NCBI GenBank assembly: GCA_905331475.1
Contig: CAJNYU010002679.1
Span: 102,221 to 166,220 of the forward strand
DNA: 64,000 bases
Reading direction: 5' to 3'
Source: Rotaria socialis
Taxonomy: Eukaryota > Rotifera > Eurotatoria > Philodinida > Philodinidae
Within the stretch, counting starts at the first letter, position 1; each line of letters starts with the position of its first letter. This document shows, in pieces, positions 1 to 13,500 of this stretch. The notes beneath the pieces are model-generated. The model saw nothing but the letters and a program-made list of their open reading frames with translations, was not told where the DNA came from and ran no database searches. Position numbers and translations under genes: made by a program.

Positions 1-566
1 CCCCCCCCCCAACATTGCAAGCTCACCATTCTAGGTGACAATAGAACTTATACTTTTGTGTTTTTAAATAGATTTTCCCCAAGGAAGAAAATTTCATTCA
101 ATATTTCCTTTCGGTAACAATCAAGTAATCATGTTTGGTGGTGCACATTTTGATACAGTAACTAGTGCTCATCATACTGTTAGCGAACATTTATGGACGT
201 TTGATTTTGAAAAATTAGAATGGTCTATGTTACAATCCTTGAACATGGTTCAATCAACTTACTTTCATGCTGCTGCTATGAATTCGGTGATTATTTCTTT
301 TGATTACTTTAATTCTTAATTTAATTTTAAAATTTTAGCGCGGCGAAATATGGACACATGGAGGTGTTATACAAGATTCAGCGGCAATTCCTCATGAAAC
401 AAGAATAACAAACTTATATAAAATGCATACTCGTGTACTTCATCTAAGTGAAATTGCTTGGAATTATTTTTTAAATTGCCTTGCTGATCGCAAAAGTCTT
501 TTGCAACAGCCAGAAGTCTTGTCACGACTTAACATTCCAAAACGATTTGTCGGCCGCATTCATTAA
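1..566 (+). CDS. Kelch-repeat protein, KLHDC10-like, C-terminal part (5' end outside window)
   Basis: Three exons can be joined: 1-34, 72-286 and 339-566, with introns of 37 and 52 bp in consistent phases. The reading frame gives a kelch blade with the pattern GDFPQGRKFHS, then VIMFGG, then an LWTFDFEKLEW strand and an FHAAAM start of the next blade, followed by GEIWTHGG. After the blades comes a helical tail (LSEIAWNYFLNCLADRKSLL) and an end of the form LNIPKRFVGRIH. This layout fits KLHDC10, a substrate receptor of Cullin-2 ubiquitin ligases, whose tail carries the BC-box region. The ligase role is known of the family and is not visible here. The first exon is short and its call rests on phase alone. 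Stop TAA is at 564-566. Confidence 0.7.
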
Positions 567-620
567 GCACGTTTTGTCTGATGGCTGTTTGTTCAAATAT
601 TTTTCCTATTGTTTTCTATA

Positions 621-626
621 AATAAA
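621..626 (+). terminator. AATAAA polyadenylation signal of the kelch gene
   Basis: A canonical AATAAA lies 55 bases after the stop codon of the KLHDC10-like gene, a usual distance in compact genomes. A second AATAAATAAATAAA-like run follows near 700. Confidence 0.5.
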
Positions 627-1874
627 TTTTACCGTTGAGAAAAAAAACCGATTACATATTCAAGAGTAAAACTTTATCATTTTGAGAAGCTGTCGATAAA
701 TAAATAAATAAAATTTAAATGAACAGAATGTCTTGATTTAACTATCGAATGTCAATCTGAAATGAAGAGTTCAACCATATCTCTTCAACAGATGAAATTT
801 TCTCATCGATATTTGAAAGCTTTATAACTCGAGGAGATGTTGTTCAAAACTTCTAAGTTTTCTGCATGGAAACCATTCTAGCTGACTTTTTCATATACGC
901 AAAGCTTCAGGTTAAAGTTCGAAAGCATGAATCGTTCAATGATCTGGCGTCCTCTAAAAATCGAGATAGATTTAAAATTCGATAACTTATCAAAAAAAAA
1001 TTTTTTTCAAATTTTTATTAGAAACTCATTCAGTATCTATATGCAAAAAGTCATTAATATTGCAAGTAGGCGTTCGGTGAGGCTGCTCCTGTGGAATTAT
1101 TTTTTGGTTATGACATCTAACAAGAAATAAATGGCATCGTTAGGAGCCGTTCAATTGCATAATATGAATACAAACAGATCTCAGTAGAACTACGGGCAAA
1201 AAACATTCGACAAAAACTCAGGCCTATAAGACTTTTTTAATTGAATCCCTAATTAAATATTTTCCTATTGATAACAATCATTGAGTAATCCTATAAGTTT
1301 CAACTAGAACGAACATGTTTTTCTTGAGATACTCAATCGTATAAAAAAAAATAAGAATCCACTATAGAAGGACATGTTAATTGCATTGACGTGGAATTAA
1401 ATTGTGCCGAGAAAGATGTAGCAGTTTTCATCAAAACCCTGAAGAAAAAAAAACAAATCATTTATACGGGCATAGCATTTCATTGGTGGATTATGAATCT
1501 TGAGTTCTGTTGTGAACGTGTTTAATCTTTAAAAGTTCTATGTATACCTATAATAACATGTGTGGCCAAATTCCTTGGCAAATAATGTTGATTTTTCTAC
1601 TTGGCCGAAAATCTAAATACTTCTTCTAAAGCATTTATTAGTTAGATTTCTTTTTCCTTGGGATCAATATATTTTATTTTATGCTCAGCTAAAAACTGAT
1701 AGGAATATATTCTTGAACTATTTTGAAATATTTGGACTCTGATGAATTATTGATGCATTTTTTGAAATTATAACACATTGGTTTTATTCTAAAAAAAAAT
1801 AAATTACAACAACAAAACATAAAATTGTCTTTTTGAGTATTAATGTAAATATATGGAAACATATACAGTAAAAG
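627..1874. other. Intergenic, no gene seen
   Basis: AT-rich sequence with only short open frames that lack any recognisable motif. No terminal inverted repeats or tandem repeats were noticed. Confidence 0.5.
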
Positions 1875-2054
1875 TCATCGTCGTCCATGTAGTCGGCCAA
1901 TATGAAACAATAAGAATAAAGTACAGCCAAAACTTGGAGCAAATAGAGCTATCATAAGTAATGCGAGTACAAGTTTCGAATGATTATCAAACATGCCAAT
2001 AGTTGTTTGATCAACGCTTACTGTTTCTGTGCTATTAAAGTACAAAGAAGGCAT
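1875..2054 (-). CDS. Possible tiny membrane protein or 3' exon, 59 codons
   Basis: On the minus strand an ATG at 2054 opens 59 codons ending in TGA at 1877-1875. The frame stays open upstream to about 2120. The translation starts MPSLYFNSTE, has a polar stretch with an N-glycosylation motif (NST), then a clear hydrophobic helix (LVLALLMIALFAPSFG, then TLFLLFHI) and a basic end GRLHGRR. The upstream open part (FALFIFFIYLAALLHY) would add a second helix, so this may be the last exon of a gene spliced at a CAACATCAG acceptor. I do not recognise the family. No AATAAA was seen after the stop. It could be chance in AT-rich DNA, but the hydrophobic block followed by a basic end is typical of real small membrane proteins. 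Confidence 0.3.
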   Translation of the reverse strand: MPSLYFNSTETVSVDQTTIGMFDNHSKLVLALLMIALFAPSFGCTLFLLFHIGRLHGRR

Positions 2055-2120
2055 CGTCTGCTGATGTTGATAATGTAAAAGTGCAGCAAGATAAATAAAG
2101 AAAATAAAGAGAGCAAACTT

Positions 2121-2745
2121 GGTGGTATGTTACTGTTGTTTTACACGCATATGCGTTCATAATAATCCAAAATTATTTGCAATTTAATTAAACCCGTGAG
2201 AAAAAATAGTTTCATATGAAGCCTTCGAACATCGAGTATGAAACCTTCAAAATTATCGGATTCATTCAACGATAATATTGAATCTGATTTGAATTCAAAA
2301 TTAACAAATTGATCTATTCATTTTTCTATCAATTATTCGCTATTTAAAACTAGGATATTCTTATAAATGGAAACTACATGAAAAAAACGATTTTTAAATT
2401 TTGTCATTAAAAAATTGAGCTAGAGACAAATCTTAAAGCGAATCACATTGATGTTCCTGTTTTAAGATATAATTATCTTCATAATGCATCTTTTTAATTG
2501 CTTATAGCTTCTTATTAGAATATTCTCCCATCAAGTATATTAATAATAAATGTAATCTCTCGAATAAATGCGAATGATAACTGTAAGAAGTTTTTATTGT
2601 TGAAATTTTCTTCCGATTAATTTCGACGTGTCGGCAGATGTTATTAAAAGATTGATTGAATGAAAGTTTTCTTGTCTTTTTTATATTCCTTCAGTCACAT
2701 AAGTTACGAAACACTTTATTTAGGTTTGTTATTTCTCTTTGATTT

Positions 2746-2776
<31 letters not shown>

Positions 2777-4774
2777 ATTATTTCTTTTCTTTTTGACACT
2801 AGAATTTCATAGATCTATCTTGCATACATAAAATATTATGGTGCAACAGCCTGTCATACATCTCTTTATTGTAACATTTATTCTAAACTAAAAGGAATCA
2901 ACGAGTATAGAGTACTATTACGAAACATAACAATAGAACGTTCGATCTGTCATTTTACAGATTGTCGAAAACTTCTAATTAAGAAAAGATGGCATCATAT
3001 TGAAGTCTTTCTTTTCACGTATATCTGGAAAATGTCATAATAGCAACCAATGATAACTAATGACATCTATAATATATAAAAAATCTGATTAAGTATATTG
3101 TTTCTATTGTTTATTTCTCGTACGAAAAGACTGTAGTGGATAAATTAATTTTCTAAAATAAAAATAAAAATTTCCAGGTAGTCATTGTTTTTCCATTGGT
3201 AATGATATGACATCTAGAAAATGATAATGGCCGTCATTGACCCAAATGTGTGGCTTTTAACCGGTTGTTTAATTCTTATCGTTTATATATATACAGAAAT
3301 ATATACTTAATTATTTTTTTTACCTGAAAAAAATTTTCATTGAAAATCACTTAAACTTTTGTGCTAGTAGGTTTTTCACCGATTTGTCAATTATGCATTT
3401 CTATCGCAACTATTTCTCTTGTTGTTCTTTTATTTGGTATAAGTAACATCGGATTCATTCTTCTTCTTCTTTTTTTCTTTTTTGTTTACACATTTTTCAA
3501 CACCTTTCATAGTTCAAATTCGTCTATTTGTTTTTAGTATTTAAAACTATCGAAAAGAATGTGTAACAAGCGATTTCTTTTGTTCACAATAGTCTAATCC
3601 TGATAACCATATCTTGTGCACGTCGTTTCTTTGCAAAATAACAACAACTTCACGTCTATTCAGTGACATGTTGATTGATTGATTGATAAATTGGAGAGAA
3701 GAGACCACAATTGTCGTCACTAATGAATATATCATTTTTGATTTCTTTTTTTCTTCTTTTCTCTCTTTAATTTCCACAGATCAACCAGATAATTCTTCTT
3801 CTTGTTCTTCTACGTCTTTTTTCATCTGTTCTTTTGCTAACCACCAACACTCCTCTACCATCACTATGATCGTCAAAAGATAATCGCTTCTTTATGTTCC
3901 GTTTATTGTATATAGGCGAATGTATGCATACACGTTCGTTCTTTTCTTCTCTCTTCTACTGTTTGTTCACATCGCTGCCGTTGATGACCTCGCCTTGACT
4001 GATACTGGATATGTGTAGAATAGTAATACATATAGTAGTTTAGTGCCCGGAATACTCTTCTATTCATGTTTATACTATTATGATATTTATAATCGTTTTT
4101 AAAAATTCAAGAGTCTCAAAAAGAAAAACACAATTTTCTGTTAGAATCAATTTGTTTCGATTAGGTCTGATTTTCTATTCGCCCATCGGGGTACCATCTG
4201 TTGCATATCACATTAGGGGTTTGTGTGTTTTTTCTTTTTCTTCTTCTTCTTCTGCTATGCGGTGTAACTGAACACTATATATAGATGGTGATGACAGATA
4301 GGAACAAACTGTATGCAATAGAAACCTATATTACAGCTCATTTTTCATTGTCTTGATGTTTTTCTTTTATGAATTATAACAAGACTAACAAGGATTGTGT
4401 TCTGGTAGAAATCGAATCCGATCGCGAATAGAAATTCGTTAATGATATTATTAATTTTTCGTCTCTTTCCGTTTATCTATTAATCCTCTGTTTTCTATTC
4501 ACTATGATGGTAACGAACAGATCAATTGTATTGATTTTGCGATTTACTGTCTTCACACTCTATTCTGTTATAAGTAGCTTTGATATCAATTGAAGTTCTT
4601 TTCTTTTTATCTATTTTCAAATGAAATAAAAAATACTCTTATTATTGAGCAGTTAACTAAGTAACTCTTCAATCATAGCAGGATTTTTATTGACTGAAAT
4701 TGGCTCAGTTATTCTCTCTATGAGTATTTCTAATGGTGAGGATCGTTCATAAGTATATTTTTATTCTAGATAAT
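2121..4774. other. Intergenic and probable 5' region of the adducin-head gene
   Basis: It holds a (CT)n microsatellite at about 2746-2767, pyrimidine-rich runs (TTC repeats near 3450 and 4225) and no coding frame that I can support. Just before the ATG at 4775 a TTTTTATTCTAG acceptor (ending about 4769) suggests an intron in the 5' untranslated region. Confidence 0.45.
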
Positions 4775-7325
4775 ATGCCAGTTGAAAGTGGCAATCAATC
4801 GACAATAAAAGGTAAATGAAAATATTTATATGAATCTCTTGATAGAAACAAAAAAGAAGAAGAACAAAACCATTGTATCCTATTTTAACCTAAGCTTATG
4901 TCAATACAGAGTTATGTTACATGTGTATTACTAATATTAGTACTCGGAACAACGCATAATCAAATAATTTCCTTGATATTGATACAATATTGAAGAAAAA
5001 AGGTTGTAGCCTACTCTATACGATTTTCGTTTTCCTATGAACATTACGGGATTAACACATGTCGTTTTCCAGTCGTTATTGTCTTTATAGAGCTCATCAG
5101 GGCCGGATTTATTTGAGCTATAAGTTGATACTATTCATGGAATTTTTTATCCAAAATCCGAGAATCACCCTAGAGTTACGAAATAATTTCTTCCGTTTTT
5201 ATTTTATATTCGCTTACTAGTGTATTCTCTCGTGCATCTCTCTCAGACGCCTGAAGCCGTCCTATGATAGAGGTTAATCCATATCTAAATATTATTCTGT
5301 TTGGTATGTCGTAAAAAGATCACAACTAAGAGAAACACTGCAAGAATAGTACTTGTTATTCTTTGTTGCTGAATTTTTATCTTATTTTAGAAAATTGTTC
5401 AACAATTTTATTGAATACACCAGAATTTCATGCCGAATTAACAAATTTATTAATCTCTGAAGGCAATAAAGAATCACTTGAAACACTCTCAAATCTACTT
5501 CTACCAATAACTAAACTTGATGCAACAGCTTGTAAAGGTATGTCGGAAAATTCTCAAGTCAAACCTAAACTAAAAACAAAATATTTCAGGTCCTGTTCTA
5601 CCTGTAAATGATATACGTGGTATTGATAGTCGTTCGTATGCTAAGAACGAACGGTATTTACGATGTAAGTTAGCTTCGCTTCATCGAGTTATTGATCTTT
5701 ATGGTTGGAATTGTGGTACTTGTTCTAATCATGCATCCGTAAGTTTTTAATTATCAAGTCTATTCCTTCTTTTTTTTTACATTCTATTGTTTTTTCTCTC
5801 TCTCTCTCTCTCTCCATAGATCCGGGTTAATAATAGTGCAGATCAATTTCTTATTAAACCTATTGGCTTAGCTTTTCATGAGATAACTGGCTCATCTCTT
5901 ATTAAAATTGATTCTAATGGTAAGAATATCTGAAAACGAGAGAACGTGCATTGCTTAGAACAAATTATTTAGGTTCAATCATCGATGCTGGTAGTACAAC
6001 ATTCGGTGTCAATGCACTTAGTTTTTCATTATATTCATTTGTTTATAAACACCGTCCAGATATTAATTGTATAATTCATGTTCAAACGCCAGCTGCAACC
6101 GCTGTTTCTGCGATGAAATGTGGTCTTTTATCGCTCAGTCAAGAATCATTGGTATGTGGTAAAGCAACAACACATTCAATTGATATTGATTTGACAACAA
6201 ATCGTTTATCGCTTGATGCAAATGTTCAGCAATCAACAGCCAAAATTCTTATACTTCCAAATTATGGAATATTAGCTTGTGGTTCAACCGTAGAAGAAGC
6301 ATGGCATATAACGTTCAATCTAATATTAGCATGTGAATCACAATTAAGAACTGTTTCAGTCGGTCTTCATAATATAATTTTACCATCGGAAGATTCAATG
6401 AAACAAGTAACCAATACGGTTAATGCAGGTGGTGGTGGAGTCAATACAACGGATGTTAAATGGGCTGTTGGCGAACTTGAATGGTCAACATTAATGATCG
6501 TTTTAGATCGAGCTGTATGTTCAAAGTTTTCATTGAGTAGATGAATATTGATTTCAATGTCAAGTATAAGCGATAAGAGGCTCGACTTTGAATCGATTAA
6601 AAAATTCAAGTGGCGTTTAAAAGAAGGAGATAGTTTAAGTGAGGGCGTAAAAAAAGTTTGACTTTGCCGATAGCTGATGATTGTGTCAGAATGAAAGAAT
6701 AGCGAGTACAAGGCTAACAGCTAGTGACTTGCAGCTTTCAATAATCGAATAAAGACAGTATGAGATATCTTCATACTTGATATCATATCGAAAAGTCCGT
6801 ATATTATTTATTTTTTGACTGTTAAGAGCAAAAAAAACTTTTACCTTTTTCTTAAATCCTTGGATGCCTATCTCTATTCCGCCAGACACTTATTCTGCGT
6901 CAATAATTACTCTTGTGGCCTTTCTCTTTCCAGCGGCATCTTGTCGCAACGCTAGGTAATCGAAAAGGAGTTAAAACCATATTGAAATAAAATATAAGTG
7001 TTGCCTTAATCCTCATATATTGATACACACGCACAGAGACGGCATCGATTCTTTAGGTTCCACAAGGACAAAATTTGAAATTATTCTTTAACAAAAAAAT
7101 CTATCAATATTGAATCGTCTGATTGATTTGTCTTTTTCCTACAGGCTACTCTACAAGTTTGTGAAGGACGACCGCTCGCCTATTATCTAATATTGTTGCA
7201 TAGCGTGAAACAGCACACACAACTGTATTAGAATTTAGCTAGTCATTTTTTAATTTTAATTTTAGGGCTACCATACTGGTTACATCTATCGTGAACCGTT
7301 GATTCGATTCATTGACAAACATTGA
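4775..7325 (+). CDS. Head-only adducin-like protein (class II aldolase fold), 344 aa
   Basis: Six exons in consistent phase: 4775-4811, 5391-5537, 5590-5738, 5820-5919, 5973-6514 and 7266-7325; the last intron is 751 bp. The protein begins MPVESGNQSTIKEN, then [45 protein letters not shown], and the aldolase-fold core [26 protein letters not shown], ending GYHTGYIYREPLIRFIDKH. It follows the adducin head closely but stops where the adducin neck begins, so it lacks the neck, tail and MARCKS-like region. In the core, the usual HIHTP and RNHG motifs of adducins are HVQTP and PNYG, so residues at the two former metal-site positions of the aldolase fold are changed. Adducins cap actin filaments and recruit spectrin through tail and neck, so this protein may only pair with adducin heads. 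It lies directly upstream of the full adducin gene, as a tandem duplicate would. Confidence 0.82.
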
Positions 7326-7590
7326 TATGAATATAATTAATCTTGTGTGCCCCCTCTTCTTTCTTTTTGTTTTGTGCTTTTGTTTGGTTGATTGTTTTCT
7401 TTTTGGATATGTTTACCTCTCTATAATTAATAACTTGTTGTGTCATAAACTGCACGGTCTTTCGACTTCATATTTATATGCGAAATCCTTTTCACATATC
7501 CTATTTGTTGAAAACCAAAAAAAAAGAAATACATACAAATGTATATTTTTCAGATAGTTCTCTTCTGCTTCTTTTTTCATCAAACAAAAC

Positions 7591-10500
7591 ATGCCGACAG
7601 CAACAAATGGTACATATGTTGAATCACCAGTAAAAAATCAATCGTATCAACAAAATGATAATAACAATGATGATGATTATCGTCGAGAACTTGAACGACC
7701 AGCTGACGTTGTCGAAGATATGCGTCAAATGGGACAACGACAGCGTGTTAGAACAATATTAAATTCTAAAGAATTTCGTGATGAACTCGAAGAAATTATA
7801 ACTGATGCATTAAAACACGGACCACATCCTGCATCAATAATTGCATTACAACAAATATCGGAATTACTATTGCCACATACATCACGTTGGACAACTGTGT
7901 CGTCATTGTCGCGTGCTGGGGGCTCGGTTATTGTACCAATTAATGATATACGTGGCGTGGATTCACAAGGTTATTCGAAAAGTGAACGATTACTTCGATG
8001 TAAATTAGCATCACTTTATCGTCTCGTGGATTTATTTGGATGGTCACAAGGCATTTATAATCATATAACGGTTTGTTTTGTTTTCTAATCAATAGAAATC
8101 TATTCTTCTTAGCGTCATAGAGATCGAATTTCTTCGTTACGGATTAATAGACGCAACAATGCAAAAGATACTATTTTGTTATTTCTTAGATAGAACGGTC
8201 GTATCTATAGATTTTATGTTGTTTTGGTCAATCTGTCAGATTTTTTTTCTTCAATTTCATTGATTAGAGAAAATTTTATATACAAATCAAAAGTAATTTA
8301 TTATTATTAGAAACTTGTCAATAGTGTTACTTGATAGATAACAGATGGACGAAGATATACCAACAGATTCTTCGCTATTGCATGCTTGTTCGCATTAGCA
8401 GCAGTATTTTCCGTTTGGAATCGCATGGGATATATCCAAAAATAAATATGGCGTGATAAGATGTTGTTTAAAAAACTAGTCTCGTGTCTCGAATAGATGA
8501 AACGTGACCACATTAGGATTAGATTGACGCTGCTGTTTGTCGTGTCTCATCTAAAGGTTAACTGCTGTTTGATCTATGAATAGAATGTTACAGTAGCGAA
8601 ATGATGCATAGAACATTTAGTTCATTTACGATAAATAAATGCAATTATAAGCGAAGCCATGTCTGAAGTGTGTTCAGGAACTGTTCAGTTTGATATAAAA
8701 TATGTAGAAGATTTAATTTTGAAAACGAAAATATGCAATCGGATAAAATCACGAGTATTTTACAACTATAATAGGAAAACAAACTTTAAGATGCATCAAA
8801 AACTAATCATGTCTACAGCATTGAAATGAATTTGAATGAAAATTTTGATTTTAGGTTCGTGTCAATCAAGAACTCGAACATTTTTTAATTAATCCCTTTG
8901 GTTTGATGTACCATGAAGTAACAGGTTCAAGTTTAGTGAAAGTTGATATTGCCGGTATGTTAAAACTCGACACTATTTGTTTTTTTCATCATCATTTTTT
9001 TTTTCTTTTCCGTAGGTAATATCATTGATCCCGGTAGTACAACCTATGGAATCAACCGTGCTGGTTATACACTTCATTCGGCTGTACACAAAGCACGACC
9101 CGATCTTAAATGTGTTATACATTTACATACGCCGGCTGTTGCTGCTGTATCAGCGATGAAATGTGGTCTTTTACCGTTATCACAGGATGCTTTGTTTTGT
9201 GGGAAAATTTCCTATCATGATTATCGTGGAATATTGATTGAAGACGATGTGAAAAAATTACTTGTCGAAGATTTAGGTCCAATAAATAAAGTTATGATTT
9301 TACGTAATCATGGTTTTGTTGCATGTGGTGAAACAATTGAAGAAGCATGGAAATATGCATTTAATGTTATTAATGCTTGTGAAGTACAAGTACGCGCAGC
9401 ACCTATGGGCATCGATCAATTGTATCTACCATCAAGTGAACAACAAAAACGAGTAAATAGTCCTATTTTAGAGAAGAAAAGTTACAAATAATTTTTTTTT
9501 GTCGCAGATTGCTGATGTACTTCATGGAAATATCAATGAAGCAACTGGAGATAAAAAATGGAAAATAGGTGAACTTGAATTTGAAAGTTTGATGCGTATT
9601 TTGGACAATGCTGGTTTTCGTACGGGTTATGTTTATCGTCAACCATTAATTCGTACTATTGATAAAACAACGTCATTTAAAGATGTTGAAGTTCCACCAG
9701 CTGCTTCATCGGCTACATCATTTGCTGAACAGGCCTATCCCGAAGCTTAGTAAGTTATCATGAAAATCTTCTATTTCTATCGCGTAAATTTCTGTTTCAT
9801 CTAGTTCACCAACACGTCAAGCTCAACGTACAACAGAATGGCGTAATTCGCCGAATGCTTATTTAAAACAAGAAATTGAAGAAACAGGAACACCCAATCC
9901 TAAGAAAGTTACCAAAGTAAGTTTTTTTGAAATCCGATGTTTAGTATTTGTTTAGTCAGATATTGTTCTTGAATTTTTTTCTAATATTCCAGCAGCATCA
10001 CTAATCCTGTGTCTACACTCTAAATCGTACATTGCAATTCGAGTAGATTAAGCTCAGAGCTCCTTGTGTACAGGAAAATTATCTATTTGTGCTAAGTGAA
10101 AAACGAACGTCTGAACTTTCATGCTGATATAAGCAATCTCTGTACTTCCTCTACACCTTCAGGCAACTAAAAAGATAATTTCTAGTTTGTATTTGTTTTA
10201 TTAACGATGTAAAAAAGAATACTGGTAACTCTAATTGATGTATAATCGAGATGTTCACGTAATGAAACTCTACAGTAAGTCCTATGACGCAAGTCTCTTA
10301 AGTGTACCTCACCGATCGAATTCATCAATTATTCTAATATACAACTTAGTGAGATTAGAGGAATACTAAAAAATGCAACTCTATACAGAATTCATCTGTC
10401 TCTATATATCGTTCTCGGCAAATGAGTCATCCTAAGATTTCTTTTTCTATTAAGATCTAATTCATTGGTATATTTGAAAGTAAAAACTTTTCCTTTGCAG

Positions 10501-13500
10501 TGGGTACCAGATACAGGTTTAAAACATTCGACACCAATTAAAATCGATACAAAACATCAATTCGCACCCAGTAATGTTGGTACAAAAGAACTTAAAATTC
10601 ATCAAAAACAATTCAAAGAAGATCGTTTCAATGAAAAAGTTTCTGCTGGTTATCAATCTAAACTTCTTGAAAATGCCTCTTGGGACGATGCATCACAAAT
10701 GAAAGTAAGTTATTCTATATTTTATTTTATCTAATACCAAAAATCAAAAAACTTCTCTTGATTTCATTTTCCAGGAACCACATCAGACATCATCCGAAGC
10801 TGTTGTTATTGTTGGTGCTGCATCAAAAGGCATTATTAAACGTGATCAACAAAACAATGCAATTGTTTATAAAAGTTACTATGCTCAAAATCCATTTGCT
10901 CATATCGATAATGATGATATCGAAAAATACAAGCGAGAAGTTGAACAGAATCAAATGCGCGAACAAGGTTTGTATTTTTAGATCTTTTAATTTATTCTTC
11001 GATAAATATTTTCTTCGTTCAGCATTCAAGAAAAATGCTCTACTTGATGAAATACGAAAGGGTATATCTAACGCTTCATTGATTCACTTTGACACGCCGT
11101 TTCATGATTTTTTTTCTTTTTACGTTCCGTAGGGAGCAAAAATTTGCAGACAAAATCTACTAATAATAAAAATAGGGCTGGTGTGCGGCAGACTACTTTT
11201 TTTTATTGCTTGATATTAATAAGCATGTGTTCTTCTGTTCTTCTCTGCTTATGAAGGAAATTTGAAAATAACTAAATATTCCCTTTCCCTTAGAATTTAT
11301 TCTATCACGTGAGCGTGAATATTGCACATACTTGATAATAGTGAAAGAAAATCTGTGTACGACTCAATTCGATTAAGAAATATTCTATGTAGTAAATAGA
11401 GATGAATATAGAATTTTACGATCTGATGTAGATCATGAGCATAAAACATTTTTTTGTTTTTAGCGAGCCATTGCTTACCAAAGAGAAAGTTCCGATGAGG
11501 TTTCGGTGAAACTTTATCAGCTTCAGCAAACATATTTTTGTGATATTTACAGTTTCGTAAGAGAACGATGTAGGACACGTGCTTGCTATTCAAGGTTTTA
11601 CTTTCTTTTGTGTAGTAAACTCAAATATTAATTTTCAGAAACTTCTGCCTCATAACCTATCTATAAAAAGAAACTACTATTTATACACTATATACATTAA
11701 TAGCTTGTTTCCGAAGATATCTAGTAAATTTTTTTTAGATTCTACCTGAAACTTAGCCTAAAGACTTGTTTTGAGTAACTGGAAATTCTTTTTTTCTATT
11801 TTTATTTGTAATTAAAATAATTATCAATTAAAAAAAATTTTCTAATGAGTTCTTTCGAGAAAAAAAACGACTTCTCCCATTTAATTAACCAAATGTCGTA
11901 TCTGTCTTGAATTGAATATTCTCGGATTAATATCGCATGGATTTTGTTACCCTTGATTTATCTACAAAAACATTTGAAGGTCAACTTTTTCGAAAACATT
12001 TTCTCTTCCTTAACAATCGAACTGATTCTTTACCTTAAAAAAAGCAACCTGTTTACTTTGTAATACAACCTCATTCTCTATCCTGCATCGATCCTTTTAA
12101 AAGCATGAGCTAAATTTCATACGATAAAAGCAAGACGGTACCGAACTAATCGAATGTTTCTATTTTAGGAAATGATTCTCAATATGACGATCAATTTGAT
12201 GGCAGAGGTAAGTACCCTTTAAGAAATGTGTTTGCTGCTACACTCTCTCTCTCTCTGTGTGTGATTCATTATAATTATAAATTCAACATATGCCTATAAA
12301 TATATTCATGCAACAAGAGAAAATGATCCATTCTACAGTGCGCCCACTGATTAGAAGATCAACAATTTTTTTACGTACCTGTTGTTCTTCGGGTTATTTT
12401 ATTTCCTACCTTTTTCGCCTCGTCTTCGCCTCTTACTCATTCTTGTCTTTTACCCGATAAAAGCAAATGTCACATATCATTGCCATCTGTTACACATGCA
12501 TTAAGTTTTTATGATTCATCATTCAATATTCTACGTGGAATTTAACAAATTTATCAAGAAGAACAAAAGCAAATAGATATACAATAAACACTACAGGTAA
12601 GCCATTTTTCTTATCTAAATACGACTAGTTTAAAGAGAAATTTTTTTTTTAAAAAGCATCGGTTATATATTTAAGACTTTTTAAGTACTCTTGAGTTTCA
12701 CCCGTTTTTTTATATTGAAAAATGTGCTCGGCCTATTATTTGAATGATTAATGGATCGAAAAGCAATCCGACTAGTGCAACTGTAAATGTTTGAAACTCT
12801 TGACTCATCGCCATAGAGAGAGACAGAACGGGGGAAAAAAGGTCCTAACTGTTGTGTTTACTCCCTGTAAATTTGATCGTGACTCAGAAATATATATTTT
12901 TCTTTCTTTCTTTTTAGCATAATAATCAGAGAAGAACTAATCCTGATTGTTCGTTGCGGTAGTAATGTTAGCTTAGTAAAAAGAGAAAAGAACACATGAA
13001 GTTCTTGGCATATTTAAAACAGAAGAGAACAAGAAGTGATGATTTGAATATACAGAACATATATACTATTAGCGAAAAAAACCGTCGAGAATATCTAATA
13101 GAAAAAAGTCAACACCTATTGAATAAATATTTTTTCTAGTTTAAATGCAACAAACGCAAATCTCTCGATCATCATCCTCCGATCGGTTAAGTAATTCAAC
13201 TTCCTCTCGAGTTGTAATTCAAAATGACCAAACATTACCGTTGAATATCATGCCATCGTCAGTTGTAACAACTAGAACTCAATCTACAACTTATACACAA
13301 ACTATTCAAGGCATTCCATCATCATTTCCATCGAAATCTATTCCATCATTTGCTGAAACTCAAGTATTATCTGTTTACTATCCAACTAAAACTCCAATAC
13401 CTCCATCCAATAATGATAAATGTACATTTTATGAACAACAAGACCGTGAGCCAATGCGTTATCGTCTGTCGTATGATCCATTGTCGCTAACAAAATCAAC

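Noticed and set aside
6367-6889. Two minus-strand open frames behind the head-only adducin gene
   Set aside because: The first is the shadow of the adducin-head exon; the second lies in its last intron without any motif.
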